64,000 nt of DNA. It comes from Clavelina lepadiformis (taxonomy: Eukaryota > Chordata > Ascidiacea > Aplousobranchia > Clavelinidae). Every line of letters begins with the position of its first letter. Position 1 is the stretch's first letter. The DNA lies in assembly GCF_947623445.1 (NCBI RefSeq), contig NC_135248.1:15137820-15201819 (forward strand). The letters run 5' to 3'. The notes under the pieces were generated by a model. That model was not told the origin of the DNA. It saw only the letters and a list, made by a program, of their open reading frames with translations, and did no database searches. Shown here piece after piece: positions 20,201-33,398 of the stretch. The translations under genes were made by a program, and so were the position numbers.

Positions 20201-23200
20201 TCATAGAAAAAAAATAAACAAAACATTTCACATCTCTTCATTTGGCTGAATTGGCTCTGTCAGGCAACTCGAATCGATCTTAACTTGATTTTACATTTTG
20301 ATTTATCATTACTATGATCTAGCATGAGCAATTTACCTAAGCTAACAATAATAATCATACTAAGAAAGGAGTATTGCCCTTCATACTACTTGACCTAAAA
20401 AATAAATTTTTTAAAATTTAAATTATTCTGTAAACTTTTCACTTTTTTATTCACACAACAAATGAATTTTGTTTTTTTATTAAAAACAAAAATATTTACT
20501 TTACCTGTGTTTCTGTTATTTTATAAAATATGACTTAATGTTACATTAGTCACGTGATTGTCACAAGACCGATTTCGATGTCGGTGATAAAATAAACAAG
20601 CCGTGAAAGAAAAGGGAAGAATTGAAATACTTATAGCCTTCCATTTGCTAACCTTAGAAATATTTTTAAAAATAGAAAATTTAAGTTATTACAACATTGT
20701 GATCTTGCTTAACTACTGTTTCAACTCCACTCCGAGCTACGAGATTTTAATAGGTGCAAGGTTAGCAAATTAACCCATTAAGAACTAATAATGGTTACCT
20801 GGGTTTCTAAACCCAAACTATGGAAATAGAATTACGCTTCCTACTAATTAATTCTTAAGAAATCTAACTTATTGCAAGTTTAATACTGTATTTCGATAAA
20901 ATTACGCAAATCACGTCCAACCGTTTGCACATTTTTGTGAACCAAGTAATTGCTTTTATGAAATTTTACTCTTATTGATTATTTTTTTACAAAGCATTTC
21001 CGACAATTTTTAGTTGTTCATGTCAAACTGGTTCAATTTTTTCACTTTACCGCGCACATCTTTAGCGCTTCTATTGTCGCTACAATTATAATTGGTGCCA
21101 CAAATAAGAAGTTAATTCCACAGATCACTTCATAAACGCACAACTTCTCACAATGTTTGAGCTGTGAGCTGGTTAGCTGCAGGGGACAACAATCTCAACT
21201 TCTTAATGATACATCAATAAATCATTATTACTGTACAGTTACGCTATGGCTTACATGTGATTGTAGTTATGAAGAAAATCTCAAGACTGTTTACGCTAAC
21301 CTTCCAACAAATGAACTCTATTAGGCTTTTATCTGCTATGCATAGATGTCTATGCAGGTATTGTTTGTACATGAGAAGGTGATGGAGTGAATCTTTAAAG
21401 TTGTGACGTAACACCGGGAATGACAAAGAAATGGATTTGAAATGGTCGCTGGAGGGAAGCAAATAGTCCAATAACAATTTGTTGAAAATGTATTCACCCA
21501 TATATAGTAGGCTACATTCTACCGTTCGTCTGACTTTATTTAGATTCCAAACAAAGTTTGTTATTTAAATATATACATAGATTTTGTTTGTGTAGCGTAA
21601 ATGAGATTAACTACTTTATAACCAACTTTATGCCTATACTTTACCTTTCATTTAAACGATTAGCACGTTTAGGGTGTGTCTGCTTCAGACCGGCCTAAGT
21701 GATGTGTAGGCTTATGCCCATTAGTAAAACACAATACCTGTCAATCATTACGCTTCTGTCAACTTTGACCTAGAAAAATCAAAAGCATTTCTCGAAATAT
21801 TATCTTTTGTTCTTTTCGTTTGGTTCTTTTAATGGGGACTTACAAGAGGGCGTTTGTTATATTCGCTTTGTCAATATTCGCTGCGAACAGACCTCGTTGG
21901 GCGTTTTAGACCAAATGCTTACAAAGTTTTTATGAATACGTGATATAATTGTATTAGACTGGCAATCGGTTCGGATTCAAATGCGTTTGAACAACTAACT
22001 CGCGCGTTCATTTGTTCAAAACCGTACTGTGTTTATGACGTCACGTACCCTCTGTGATAACGAAATGTGACCTTATTTAAGCAACGGCCCGGCCAGCAAC
22101 GGTTGTTCTTTTATGTTCTAATGACTTTGTTTCAACATAAAACATCTCACGAATTGTCCTAAAGGGCATTTAATCCGTTGACCTTTCAAAGTAACTTGTA
22201 CCGTAAACAATTGCTGTAACACGACACGTGTACATCATCGCAGCCAACTTCTGTAAAAACACGCCATTAGACAACATTTAATAAACTTTCTTTTTTACAA
22301 GCACCCACAAACAACTTTGCCTTATCTCCAACGAGATAAATTCAATCGCTGTTTCAACCGCATTTGTCGCAATATGATGGCAATATTTCTCATACAATCT
22401 TTATAACTGATGTCATATCAACTTTAATGGTTGAAACAAATTGTGCAGAAATGTTGGCTACCTCTTTGATTTTTCATACAATCTTGTGAACGCAGCATTA
22501 TTTTAGTAGAAGGTTTTATTAACATGGCGTACTACTATACTATTATTTACTTGTTTCGTATTTTGGGTAATGCTTTTTAAACGTATAATTCAATTATGAT
22601 GTAATAACGGTTTCCACGACGTTCGCGTTTGAAATGTAGTGAAATGTATCGGATAACCCACACAGTAATAACTCCATATAATACGCGATATTATGTTGTG
22701 CTGCGAACTAATGCGCCTAATAATAGAGATCCTCGTCTAGAAATGAATAGGGCTCTTGACATCTCGTGTCGAACAAAGCCCTTTGTTTCGTCAGCATTGT
22801 TGTGGGCGGACTTTAAATCGATTTAAACCCAGTGCCCGGTCCCGTCAGTTCCAAAAGTGGCCGAGTGCAGACGTCGTGGCCACACATTTCTATTTTCTAG
22901 GCTATTACCTGTAAGCTGCTGAACAATGCCAAGTTTAGTAAGGTACTCATTATTGGTCGTACATAAACATCATATCGAAGATGGTTAAGCTCGTTTCAAG
23001 GTCAAAGTTAACCCGGCAGATTTACCATGGCAACCAGACAAGTGCCTCATTTGAAAAGTCCTTGACCGAGACGAACAATAGATTCGATCAGAACTTGCGA
23101 TGATTGTGAAAGAAAAGATTAAAACTGATTATAGAAGACTGAGAGTTTAAGTTTAGATCAGAAATAATCAGATAATCTTGACTAACAACAAGGTGACAAG

Positions 23201-23683
23201 GTATTTGTGTTTCTGGTTGATCATTCCAAATTGACCACGATGGAATGCGTGTTATTATCCAGTAACCGGCGTATTAACGTTGTCATGTCGCCTCTCATTT
23301 GCCACCAACTCATCAAAGCAAATATTTGATGTCATAAAGCACCAGCCTACGTAAGCAAAGACGCACATACTGTACCTTGGAATGGTCGTATGGACATGGC
23401 CAACGTTTATGGGCTTATTTGTTTAAGAGAATTTTTACGGAAATTGCACAATTACTTACATTAATATTAGCACACGTTGTCACCTACCGACCAGCTTACT
23501 TGAGATTAGAAGGAGACTTTGAATTTTGAAACTAGATTTAAGTTTTATGTTTCGGCAGGTAAAGATTAATTCGTTATTACAGTTGTGAGTTTTTACGGTT
23601 TTGTAAGTTTCTATTGAACTTAAAGGAAAGTTTCATTTTTCAGATATTGAGAAAATTAGAATTAAGACATACTATATGTTGTG
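17283..23683. other. Long gene-poor spacer upstream of RNASEK and SPMIP4
   Basis: About 6.4 kb with no exon I can support, between two divergently transcribed genes. It includes a roughly 280-bp foldback element (19797-20075), a short tandem array of TCTATG-containing units (about 19376-19412) and one CRE octamer (22036-22043). Short ORFs here are AT-rich and featureless. Confidence 0.4.
19797..20075. repeat. MITE-like foldback element
   Basis: Left arm 19797-19895 and right arm 19983-20075 are imperfect inverted complements over about 95 bp. Each contains GGAAARTAYGGCAGTTTT, a GCATGCA/GCACGCA block and TGCACTGAAGC. They are separated by about 90 bp of AT-rich sequence. Related arms occur near 14083, 54775-54940 and 60328-60493. 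No transposase ORF, so non-autonomous. Confidence 0.6.
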
Positions 23684-23697
23684 GTTGCCATGGCAGC
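23684..23697. promoter_or_regulatory. RFX X-box-like palindrome overlapping the SPMIP4 start codon
   Basis: GTTGCCATGGCAGC differs by one base from the palindrome GTTGCCATGGCAAC, the canonical site of RFX factors that drive ciliary genes. The ATG of the downstream gene (23690) is the centre of the motif. The downstream gene is an axonemal protein, which makes RFX control plausible; the overlap with a Kozak-like ATG could also be chance. Confidence 0.4.
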
Positions 23698-26600
23698 GGT
23701 GGAAGCATCGTTACCATTGAGTCATTTCTACCGGGAAACGTTAGGGACGGAACACTTGTCGCAAAATCTCCGCTCAAATGAGTTGTTTACCCCCTTGCAG
23801 TTGAACAGGGTCACAGTCAGTCCCACGAGGTAAGACTTTCTTATGCGCTGTAACCTGTGAGCATCAGACTTTGACACTCAAATTGACAATTGCACAGGCT
23901 ATGACGTTCTGACCGTATGTTTACGCTCTAGTTATGACGAAGTTACTTCACAAAATCAACTACTTGTGCGTTATAGGTACGAGCAATACCGATCCTTGCT
24001 TGAAAAGCAGCCTCGGTTGCCATGGGGTCGACTGCGAGACTATGGGGGGTTGCAGAAAGTTCAGCTTCCTGAAGAATTTATAAAATTGAAAGGATTTCCT
24101 CCGGAAGTGGTCCAGAAAGTAAGAAATTGCGCCAATTCGGTTATGGTTCTATTTCATCACAAATCACTGTTTTATTGACGTCATAGGGCCACCGCCATTA
24201 CGGCACTGGGGCAAGCGATCCGCGCGACTTGAAAGTGGAACAGTATTACGACATCACAGACCTGCACAAAAGTCAAGTTCGGACAAGTGACCAAGTTCTT
24301 CTGCCATCCCCTCACAAAGAGATGACGTAAGTAAATGTTTCTTTCTGTATAATGACGTCATAGAGATTAGCAATTAACTCGGTTTTCTATTTTGTAGCCA
24401 TCGCCAGGTGAACCGGCCCTTCCCCGCGGAGCACCCCTACACCTCCCATATGTCTCGGTTTGCTCTCTTCCCCAAGTATACCACCCCTGATGACCCAGAA
24501 AGCGGGGATCCTGCCCGATGCAGCCGCCCCCTTCATTCCAACGCCCCGGCCAACGCCCACAAAGCGATTGTCATGAATAAGTCGAAAGGTGATAAGAGGT
24601 TGAGTCTAAAATTACTTCGCTTTTATTAGATTTCTAAACCATGTTATTAAATTAAATTATTAAGTTATTAAACCTCGAAACTATTAAAAAGACAAAGCGT
24701 ATGTTCAGCTGCATCTGAACTTGATTTGTTTTTCATCTTCAAGGCGCACCCTTCAGGCGGGAGCTGCAGCACTATCCTCTGGAGAGTGAGAAGAGCGCCC
24801 TCGAGTGGAGCGGAGAAGACGATTTTTATCAACTGATGAAGTCGCCAGATGGCGGTAGACAACCATATTATCCAACTCCACCAAAAATTGTAAGTTACCA
24901 AAGTGAAAAATTAACTTGAAGTAGCACAAATTCTGCTATTAATTTGCGCTAACCTGTGTGACGTCACTCTACTCAGTATTTAGGCATAGGTGCAACGTAA
25001 CAATAGCGTCATAATCACGGTGACAATTCGTTTTCGGCAAAGGTCCACCCGAACCTGCGACTTCGACAGGAAGATCAGAGGCTGGAGTTGAGATCTGCGA
25101 ACGCTCTCCGCAATCTTGAAAGAGATCAATGGAAGACTACTTACGACAACAACTACACAGGTGAGAAGGAGACGATCTAAGCCGCCAGAAATCGTTTCCA
25201 ATTAAAACAACAATCTTCCCCTTAGGCAACGGTCCTTCGAACGTGATGCACATTGACGACTATCACAAAAAACTTGTTGATGAGATTCAATCTGGAAGAC
25301 AGAGCAGGAACAACGATATGGTGAGTTACATCTGCCGTCATATTGTTTTCTATAATTTAACTCGTCGGTTTTGTTTCATTAGCAATGTAATTGCATTTTT
25401 ATGACATGGTTCTTCGCTGCAAATTCTTACAATATAAATCTAATCTTAATGTTGTTTGTTTTCATTTTCCACTTTGGCAGATACCTTTGACGTCACCATC
25501 ATTTCTGCCGCCTCGTCCGCTAGAGGGCAGATATGCACGGTTATATCAACAAAAACGTCACCTTTCCGCTGACGTAAGATACCCTGATGACGTACCGGAT
25601 CCCGATCCTGTTGACGTTATGGATAGTCGGGAATATACGTCACTTCCGGGAAGTTCCCGAGCGCTACGACGAAAGGACGAGTGGTATAAGACGGCAACTT
25701 CGGGACAAGTTGTTGATGATGACGTAAATATCAATAAATATTTGAAATGAATATGGTATGAGTTAAACATGTACGATACCATACGATACGATATGATATG
25801 AAACGATATGGTATGAGGTGAACATATTCGTTGTGATATGATATGAGGCAAATATGATGAGGTAATTCTGTTGATGTCTGGTTATTTGGGCCTGAGCGGA
25901 ATAGAACAAAATTGCCTTCAATAAAACAATCATTGTTGTTGCTTGTTCGTAAATTTTCCCGAACTTCAAGCTACTTTTACAGTGAATGAAACGTGTTTGT
26001 ATCTAATTTCAAGGCGAAAGTGACGTTATCGAAAAGTTCCCCGTTACACGACGATGACGTAGACGACCAGTGGAGATCGATGCAGCTCAAATCGCATTCC
26101 GACCACGGTAAGTAGAGAGCATGCCTTCGACAACATATTATGACGCTATTCTCGTATCATGACGTAACATTACGGGATTGGTTTACCTGAAGGATTGCAG
26201 ACTGTGACGTCAAAGAAGGAAGCAGGGATTGATCCGAGGAAGTCGGGGGAGTACGATCGACTCCCTAAGAACGTGGAAGAGTTGGAGCAACTTCCAGAAG
26301 TCAAAGAGAGTTACCTCAAGAACTACCAAGACGAGAGAGACAAAAACTTTAAGGTACTTTCCCGACGTGCAACGTCATCAGACGTCATCGTATGCTTCGA
26401 TTATGTGTAACACCTTACCTGGGCATGGCACTTTCATGAAATGCCAAACAACTTAATTTCGACCTCGCCCTTTAACTAGCACTTGGATACGTCATAAACA
26501 AGACAATAGGAACTAAATAAGGAACTTCGTTGGCGGTCAAACGTGAAATGACGTATCAAAAAGTTATATTAAAATTCTAATTAAACTCATTAATAGGTTG

Positions 26601-29168
26601 TAATGGCAACGCGCGATGCAGTTTTGTTAAATCTTCTTTTTTTGGCGCAGACGATCGAGCGACGTAATGAGAAAGGCAAGCTGGAGTTACAATACCAGCC
26701 GATGCAAGACTTGCACGCGATGAGGAACAAAGTGGACCAGATCGGGACAAGATTTCAACCTCTTGCCTTAGCCCAGCATCAAGACCAGGTCGGTTTTGTG
26801 GCTTCCGCGGTAAAAAGCGGTCTACGACCTCTTATTGCGCGATTTCTTTCCAAAAATAGGTATCAAAGAATTTAAAAGCTTGAGTTCGATTAGAGCGTGA
26901 AGCTTTGAAAACAAACATAACGTTTGGGCCTCGTTGTTGTGAAGATTGCGTAACTATTCCACCCGCATAACTCCGGAGCATATCTCACCGCACCGAGCGA
27001 TAGAATTATCATAAATGCTTTTTCTGTTTCGACCAATATTCAGTAAAATGAACTTTGCATTGCAGGTAAGCGGCGATCTCTCGCTTCTTGATGATGTCAA
27101 AAGGGGAATAACCCAAAGAGAGACTACGTCATACAGAACAGGGCTGAAGTTTTCGACGGAAAACATAAGTGACTGCGGTCCGGGCACTGCATTACACGAC
27201 AGGTTCGTGCATACCCGTGCATAAGCGGAAATTATGCGAAAACTAATCGGGACATCTGTTTCATTCACAGGCAGTTGGAGGGATATGAAACTTTTCCCAT
27301 CACGTGGAGGCGCCATATTCCAGTCACTGATCCGCCGGAGCAAAACCACCGCGGAAACTTGGAAAGATCCGTCACACGAACCAATCCCTTTTCGATGAGT
27401 CTGGATGCGGAAAGACTTGAAGGCGGAACAGATGGGGTGATGGATACAAGCGGATCCAGTACTGGGTCAATCCTTAGAACCCCTGGGTCACCTCCGCGCA
27501 CCGGGTCTAGCAGGAGCATTTCCTTTAGCGAGGTACCGCCCCGGAAACTCGAACATTCTTTGAACATTTGTATTTTGACGTCATAATTGTCATCGCAGGT
27601 GGTCCGAGTGGCGACGACGGAGTACGGAACAAGATTTAAGTTGTCGACGTCTCCGCTATCAAGCGCCGATTCGAGTACACAATTGAAGACGACAAGGCCA
27701 TCAACTCCGTTCCCGGTTTCACCCAGACCAATATCTGAGCCCGCCATTTACCCAGGTAATTGAGCATCACGCGCTTCACAATATGACGTCATAAGACAAT
27801 CTATGGCCTATGGTACATCCTTGGCACGACAAAAGTCGCGTCATTGTACGTGGAATGATGCAGCGTGCGCTTTGATACCAGCGCGGGTGGCGGCGTTTAT
27901 TGACGCTTCTTCATTATAATTTGCCTTGTCCTTCGAACTACTTGGCTGACCTTCAAGGTTTTTCTAGAAATCGGCTTAAATCGCGGTTTATCGTGACTTG
28001 TTGGATGACTTCCGGGAAGGTCCAGGTCAAAATGGTAGCCCAGCGCTTGCCCGGTTCAAACACTGCTTTGTTCAGCCTTATAAAAAGATTTTCGATATTT
28101 TATTGAAATTATTAAATTGTTATTTTTTCTTTTTTAGCTGCACCGTGATTCGAGTTATTAAATTATATGTTTGCACGCATATCATATCATATCATATCAT
28201 ATCATATCATATCATATGATCACATCATATCATATCAGGAATAAGCCCTCAGCAGCCTCCATTTACTCATCGGCTTAAATACTATGCAACTTGTTGAATT
28301 CCAAGCTGATTATTTTGTAATTAATGTCACTCACTGTCTTTTATGACGACATTATTCGCAGATATCTCCGCTTCGGGTCCGGCGCTCCGGCCGAGTAGTT
28401 CTTTCCCCCACCAGCAAACGAGGCCCTCTACGCAGGGGCACTGGTCATGGAACTACGACACCCGGCACAAAGGTGAGTTCGAACCAATGGGGTGGTCCCC
28501 TAAACCGAAAACCCCCCGACCCCACTCGTCGTTGTTGGAAATTCAAAATTCTTGGAGCAAGGTTGGTTAACACCGAACAATAGTCACTTGTTACTAAACA
28601 ATGATTTAATTTTGATAGTAGCGATATGTTTAGCAATTGTTGATAACGAGATAACACAATGGCTCATAATACCTTTTAAACGCGATAGTTGCATAATATC
28701 GTCCCTTGTTGTTTCCAGGCTGACGCGCACAGAAGATTTCACGAGAATCTTCCCGAACAAGCTCCAGACATGAGGTGAGAATTTTATCTTTTTTTTGAAA
28801 ACTTTCCAACTAATTCTAACAACAAACAAACATCTCGCTTTACTGCGCGATAATTTGATGACGTCAGAGCATGGTCGTTGAAAAATAATCGAGAAATTGT
28901 CGATTCGCCACGCGGTTGAACAACAGCGATCGAGCGTTTGGTTAGGGCGCATTGATGGCCCGATGGAAGAGATTGATAAACAAACATATTTGTGTATTCG
29001 ACATTTGCATTTCGATGTTTCTGTTGCAGGGACCACACGCGCCATTATGAGCTTGCGGATTGCTCGGCTGATCTGAGATTTCATCATTCTATCAAGCACA
29101 AGGAAAAACGTCACACTTTCTACGGACTCAACAGCTACCATTTCTATAACGGGAATCCAATTGTATAA
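23690..29168 (+). CDS. SPMIP4: SPMIP4/C7orf31 homologue (axonemal microtubule-associated protein), 17 exons
   Basis: Exons 23690-23829, 23977-24118, 24187-24326, 24398-24588, 24744-24889, 25043-25160, 25226-25320, 25481-25723, 26014-26107, 26193-26353, 26651-26788, 27066-27202, 27271-27532, 27599-27755, 28362-28561, 28719-28774 and 29030-29168 join in phase into 852 residues. Motifs resembling vertebrate C7orf31 as I recall it: RYEQYRSLLEKQPRLPWGR with DYGG, KGHRHYG, VEQYYDIT, PAEHPYTSHMSRFALFP, NLERDQWKTTY with DDYHKKLV, PPRPLEGRYARL, and the C-terminal KADAHRRFHENLPEQAPD then KRHTFYGLNSYHFYNG. The human protein is a centrosomal/sperm microtubule inner protein. Exon 8 may instead end at 25573 (GTAAGA donor, also in phase). 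Exon 10 must start at 26193, because the nearer AG at 26200 would open a stop. The Ser/Pro-rich middle (exons 13-14) is a likely disordered insert making it longer than human. Confidence 0.85.
25752..25848. repeat. Degenerate GATATG/ATACG microsatellite
   Basis: Intron 8 of the SPMIP4 homologue holds repeated ACGATATG/ATATGGTATG units, a decayed relative of the cleaner pentamer arrays at 28178-28238 and 57419-57447. Confidence 0.5.
28178..28238. repeat. (ATATC)n pentanucleotide microsatellite
   Basis: About ten units of CATAT/ATATC in tandem, with one interruption (GATCAC). It lies in intron 14 of the SPMIP4 homologue. Confidence 0.85.
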
Positions 29169-32100
29169 AAATATGAGTCAGAATAGGATTTTCGGTGTCC
29201 ATTGCCTTACGACACGTGTCGCATCATTTTACGCCTTTTAGTTTTTATATTGTTGTATTTGTCTGCCTTTTGTAGTTTCATCACTGTCTAAATACGAGCC
29301 CTCTAACTTGGTTGTGATGGGGGACAGTCGCAAGATTTAACGGGTGCAGAATTTCACGATCTGTCTCTGCTGCAACCACTAGAACCAGACTTTTGTAGAA
29401 AATAACTTGTGTGTTGCAGACATAGTTTATTCATGTCACTTTTGAAAGCTGATTTCGCTTGTTCTCACTGTCGCGGTTTATCACAGACGACAAATTGCAA
29501 ACAAATTTGTTTATTTCGATTTTTTTTCAATTTACTTTGGTCGTTCAAAGATAAGCGTCATAAAAGTTTTGATTAAGTTTCTGCACTCGAAAGTGCCAGA
29601 TTCTTATTTACGCTTTTTCGTGATTAAAATTGCCTCGATCGACTACAGTTTTTAGCTGTTTGCGCAAAAATATGTCCTGAGCTTATTACTTTTCAAAATG
29701 AAGAAGTTTAATTAAAAATCTCGCTGTAGGTCTTCCCCTTTATCGAATTTGAATTCGTGTTGATTTTAAATTTGAATCTTTATTGAATTTAGACTTTAAT
29801 TAAATTTTAGAGGAAAGTTTAGAAATAACAGAAAGGTCACGCAATGCAATATAAATCTACTTTAAGCTTGAGAAAAGATTTCTTCAGGAAAAAATTTGAA
29901 TTTGTGGAAAAGTTCATCTACTCTTAGACAAGACTGGCCTTATAGCGAATCACTTTTCACTTAACTTGTTAGTTTCATTGATGAAAAAGGTATTTTTGAG
30001 GCGGCTTCAAAAAACAAGCAATTAAGAGCGGTTAGGAATCAAGAATGAAAGAATGTATAAAATATGTTCATATTTGGTCGGTATTTTTTGTGTTTGATTT
30101 ACAAATGTCTCAACAAATTACAGGGTGTGAAGAATTTTTAATGCAACAACGTATCAAGTTAGAGGTTACGGCCGCCGTATACCAACAATATGGACCGTCT
30201 TAAAAATAGTTATAAACTATTGTACGTATACAGCAAAATTTTAACAGAGACTTAAGTCATTTCACTGATAAAAGAAGGCAAAGTTTGGCATCTTACTCTA
30301 ATTATTCTATAAATTACAAAAATATGTGTTGGTGAAGGAACGAGTTTTTGGAAATGAACTCAGCGTTGAGCTAAACAAGCTATAAGTAGCAACGATGTAA
30401 ATAAGAAGATTAGAATGAAGTCGATTTGAGACCAGGATTTTCTCTTAAGCGCAAAGGAATTTAAAACTGCTTCTGTTGCGTTCAAGTGCATCTTATCCAC
30501 ATAGACTTTATATGACCTATATGTTTGCAAAAATTTAAAACGTTTTAGGACTAATATTTATTCTTTTCTTATTATGAATGCATAAATGTAGCACAATAAA
30601 TGGAAAATGGGCACAATGTACCGCACTCATCTGATGACGGGAATTAACTCATAAAATTTGGCAATGCCGATTTTCTACGGGCTTTTCAAGAAAAAGCAAA
30701 ATTAATTTTTCGCGTCCGGATGATTTTGACAACCAATGACTTATTAGCTACTCCTGCTCATATAAATTATTTTTGATTTCTATTTTTAATCTTGGCACAA
30801 CAATAAATTGTGCAACATTGTGATTGTGATCATCTTATTATGACGTATTCTCACGTTATCTTATCTTTATCGCGGCAGCCGAGGCACGTTTCGTCAATTA
30901 AAGTCCAAAGATTGATTTATTTTTTAGTTCCGGGTTATTTTTAAATGCACAGGATTAATTATTTTCTTGCAATTTTCAAGAAGCAACTTTGCTCTATATT
31001 TTACGGCCGTTTAATTCTCGTATAAGTTGCACAAATATACGAATTAATTTGCATTCTATAAACGTGTTATAATGCTGCGGAAAGAACAACAACATAAACA
31101 CGATTTACTCTTTTTTTTTCGAATTAACTTTTGAATTTGTGATCTGGTCAATGAGGTTGGTGACGGTGAGTTGCGTGTTTCTTCATTTTAAACAGATGAT
31201 TTTGTTGTTTCATTATGCGCTGAAGTTGGAATAAATCCGTGAAAACACTGGAAGGAAACCACCTTTAACATCTTTTTCGACACTTAACAAGATTTGAAGA
31301 GGAATAAAAACGTCGCTATAAATTGTTTTTAAGACGTTGGTCAACATTCTAGATAGACTTAGAGAAATAGAAGCACTCGTGCAATAACAAGCTGCCAGAA
31401 ACTGTCGTCATCATTCGTCACCCACTTGAAGTGGTCACTGCCACGATTTAAATATTTTAGACTAAATCACCATTTTTTATGTTTTACTCTGGTTTTTCTT
31501 TTGTGCGCGTTGAACATTTTCAAGTCAGTAAAAGTCAGTTTGTTTTTAGTTTTTTCCTAAAAGCATCTATTTCGAAGCAATTAAAAGAAGACCAGGAACA
31601 GTAATCGTGTAAACCTGCCATGGTTTTATAACGCGGACAGACGAGTTTATACAGGGAGGTTTAGAAAGCAGATATAGAGAGTCAAGTTCGTGAAACTTCT
31701 GATAACGATGAAGTCTCGCTCGTGATGGCGATATTAGAAAAAATCGCTGCGAACTTTTTTATAAGAAGCAAGTGAAAAAGTATTTCTTTTACGGATAAAA
31801 TGCAGATTTTTTGATGTTTGTTCGCGCAGCAGCAGACACAATTGGATAAAGAAGCAAAAGACACAGCGTCGACATAGCCATGAAGTAAGTCCACTACATA
31901 CGAATGCAAGAGCGGAAATAACTTTATTTAATTACACAAATTATCAAGGTCGAGCTTTCCCGACCAATGTGAAAATATTGAAAATGGCGACTCGCGGTTG
32001 CGGTTTTGGCGGTGACGTCCTCACACCAAGATTTTCTTCAAATATGGCGCATTGAGGTTGAAACTGCCGCAAATCTGGTTTGTCTGGTAGATTTTTTTTG

Positions 32101-33076
32101 CAAAATTTGCACAATTTCTAAAGTTGGAATAAACGAATTTAAAATTTTCTTTAATCGTCAAACGGTCGTTTGTAAAATTACGAACGTTTCAATTTAATCG
32201 AAGTTAACTTTCCGAGAAACACTTGACACCACAATTACAACTCACATAAAACTGTTAATTACCGGTATTTAAGTTGTAATAAGTGACGTCGGAATTGTTT
32301 GAAACGTGAAAATATGTTGAGTGCTTGTCAAAATTTGATCAATTGTTTGAAACCAAACTAAAAACTTTACCCACAATCGACGCCATCAGGCACAATGCAC
32401 CGAAAAACTCGTTCGGAAATCACTCAACGAGCCAGAACTTTATAGACTTGTTTAGTTCCAAAACGTTTTATAACGAAGCAAATTGTTGACTATATTTACA
32501 GCTGTATTTTGTTTAAAGCCTTCTAAGATTTGAAAGACGACTAACTCTGCATTAAGATAAATGCACAAATGCTTCACTTCTTCGGTATTATGATGAACGT
32601 GTTCAAAAATCGTGTCAAATATTAAACCTACGTTCTCACCGGGATTCAAACTTTAAGTATGTGCTCAAAGAATGGAGAAATGGTTTCAAAACTTTCTTTT
32701 TCGCATAGCAAGGCTTTTGGAACTAAAGCTGAAAGACCCTTCATTTACTGTCATGTGATGAGCCTTAGAAAAGGATAAAATTGTTCCTTCAGCATTTTGG
32801 TAGAATTTGTCAATTTCAGATCAGACGTTTTGTTAATCGTATCTTTAAAACTTTTCTTATTTATTGGAAAGTTTCTAAGATTTTGAATCATTCCATCGAT
32901 TTCAAGTTAATTGGTCATTTGTATATGAATAAGTGACCGAAAAATTTACGCTATTTTAAGTTTTTAAGTTTATTTGCATATGACGCGAAATTGCGCTAAA
33001 GAAATTGTCTTTTTTCGCGCGTTTGGCGTCGTTTTTTCCCCGTTGTTCAAATCGCGATAAAACAGAGTTGAAAAAG
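29169..33076. other. Intergenic spacer, no feature recognised
   Basis: About 3.9 kb of AT-rich DNA between the SPMIP4 stop and the TSP1-protease promoter. It should contain the 3' UTR of the former. No exon, repeat array or RNA gene could be supported. Confidence 0.4.
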
Positions 33077-33098
33077 TATAAAACAGACCGAGCTCGGT
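33077..33098 (+). promoter_or_regulatory. Candidate TATA promoter of the TSP1-protease gene
   Basis: TATAAAA (33077-33083) is followed at once by the 12-bp palindrome ACCGAGCTCGGT (33087-33098). It sits about 300 bp before the ATG. A TTTATTTTATTGCAG acceptor just before 33338 suggests that a 5' UTR intron may lie between. The placement is inferred. Confidence 0.4.
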
Positions 33099-33398
33099 CT
33101 TCTACAGTACATAGCAATTTTAGAATAGTACGGAGTGCACGCGGAATGATTTATAAATGGATTGGGTTAAAGAAAGGCTGAATTTTACCGAATCCAACCT
33201 AATTGCTCGGTGGTACCGCGAACATCCGCGTTTTCGAAAGGGCTTCAAAAGCGTTTTTCTGAAATAGCCTGAGTCATAGTTCACCGTTCATTCGAAGGAG
33301 CTCAGATGACAAGTTAACGCTTTTATTTTATTGCAGATTAATTTTCTAGAAATCTTGGGCTATAAGTATTGTTGTTTGTGTAAGAATAAACCAGGAAA

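Noticed and set aside
26193..26212. Exon 10 of the SPMIP4 homologue starting after the AG at 26200
   Set aside because: That choice gives a stop codon in phase; the AG at 26192 keeps the frame open.
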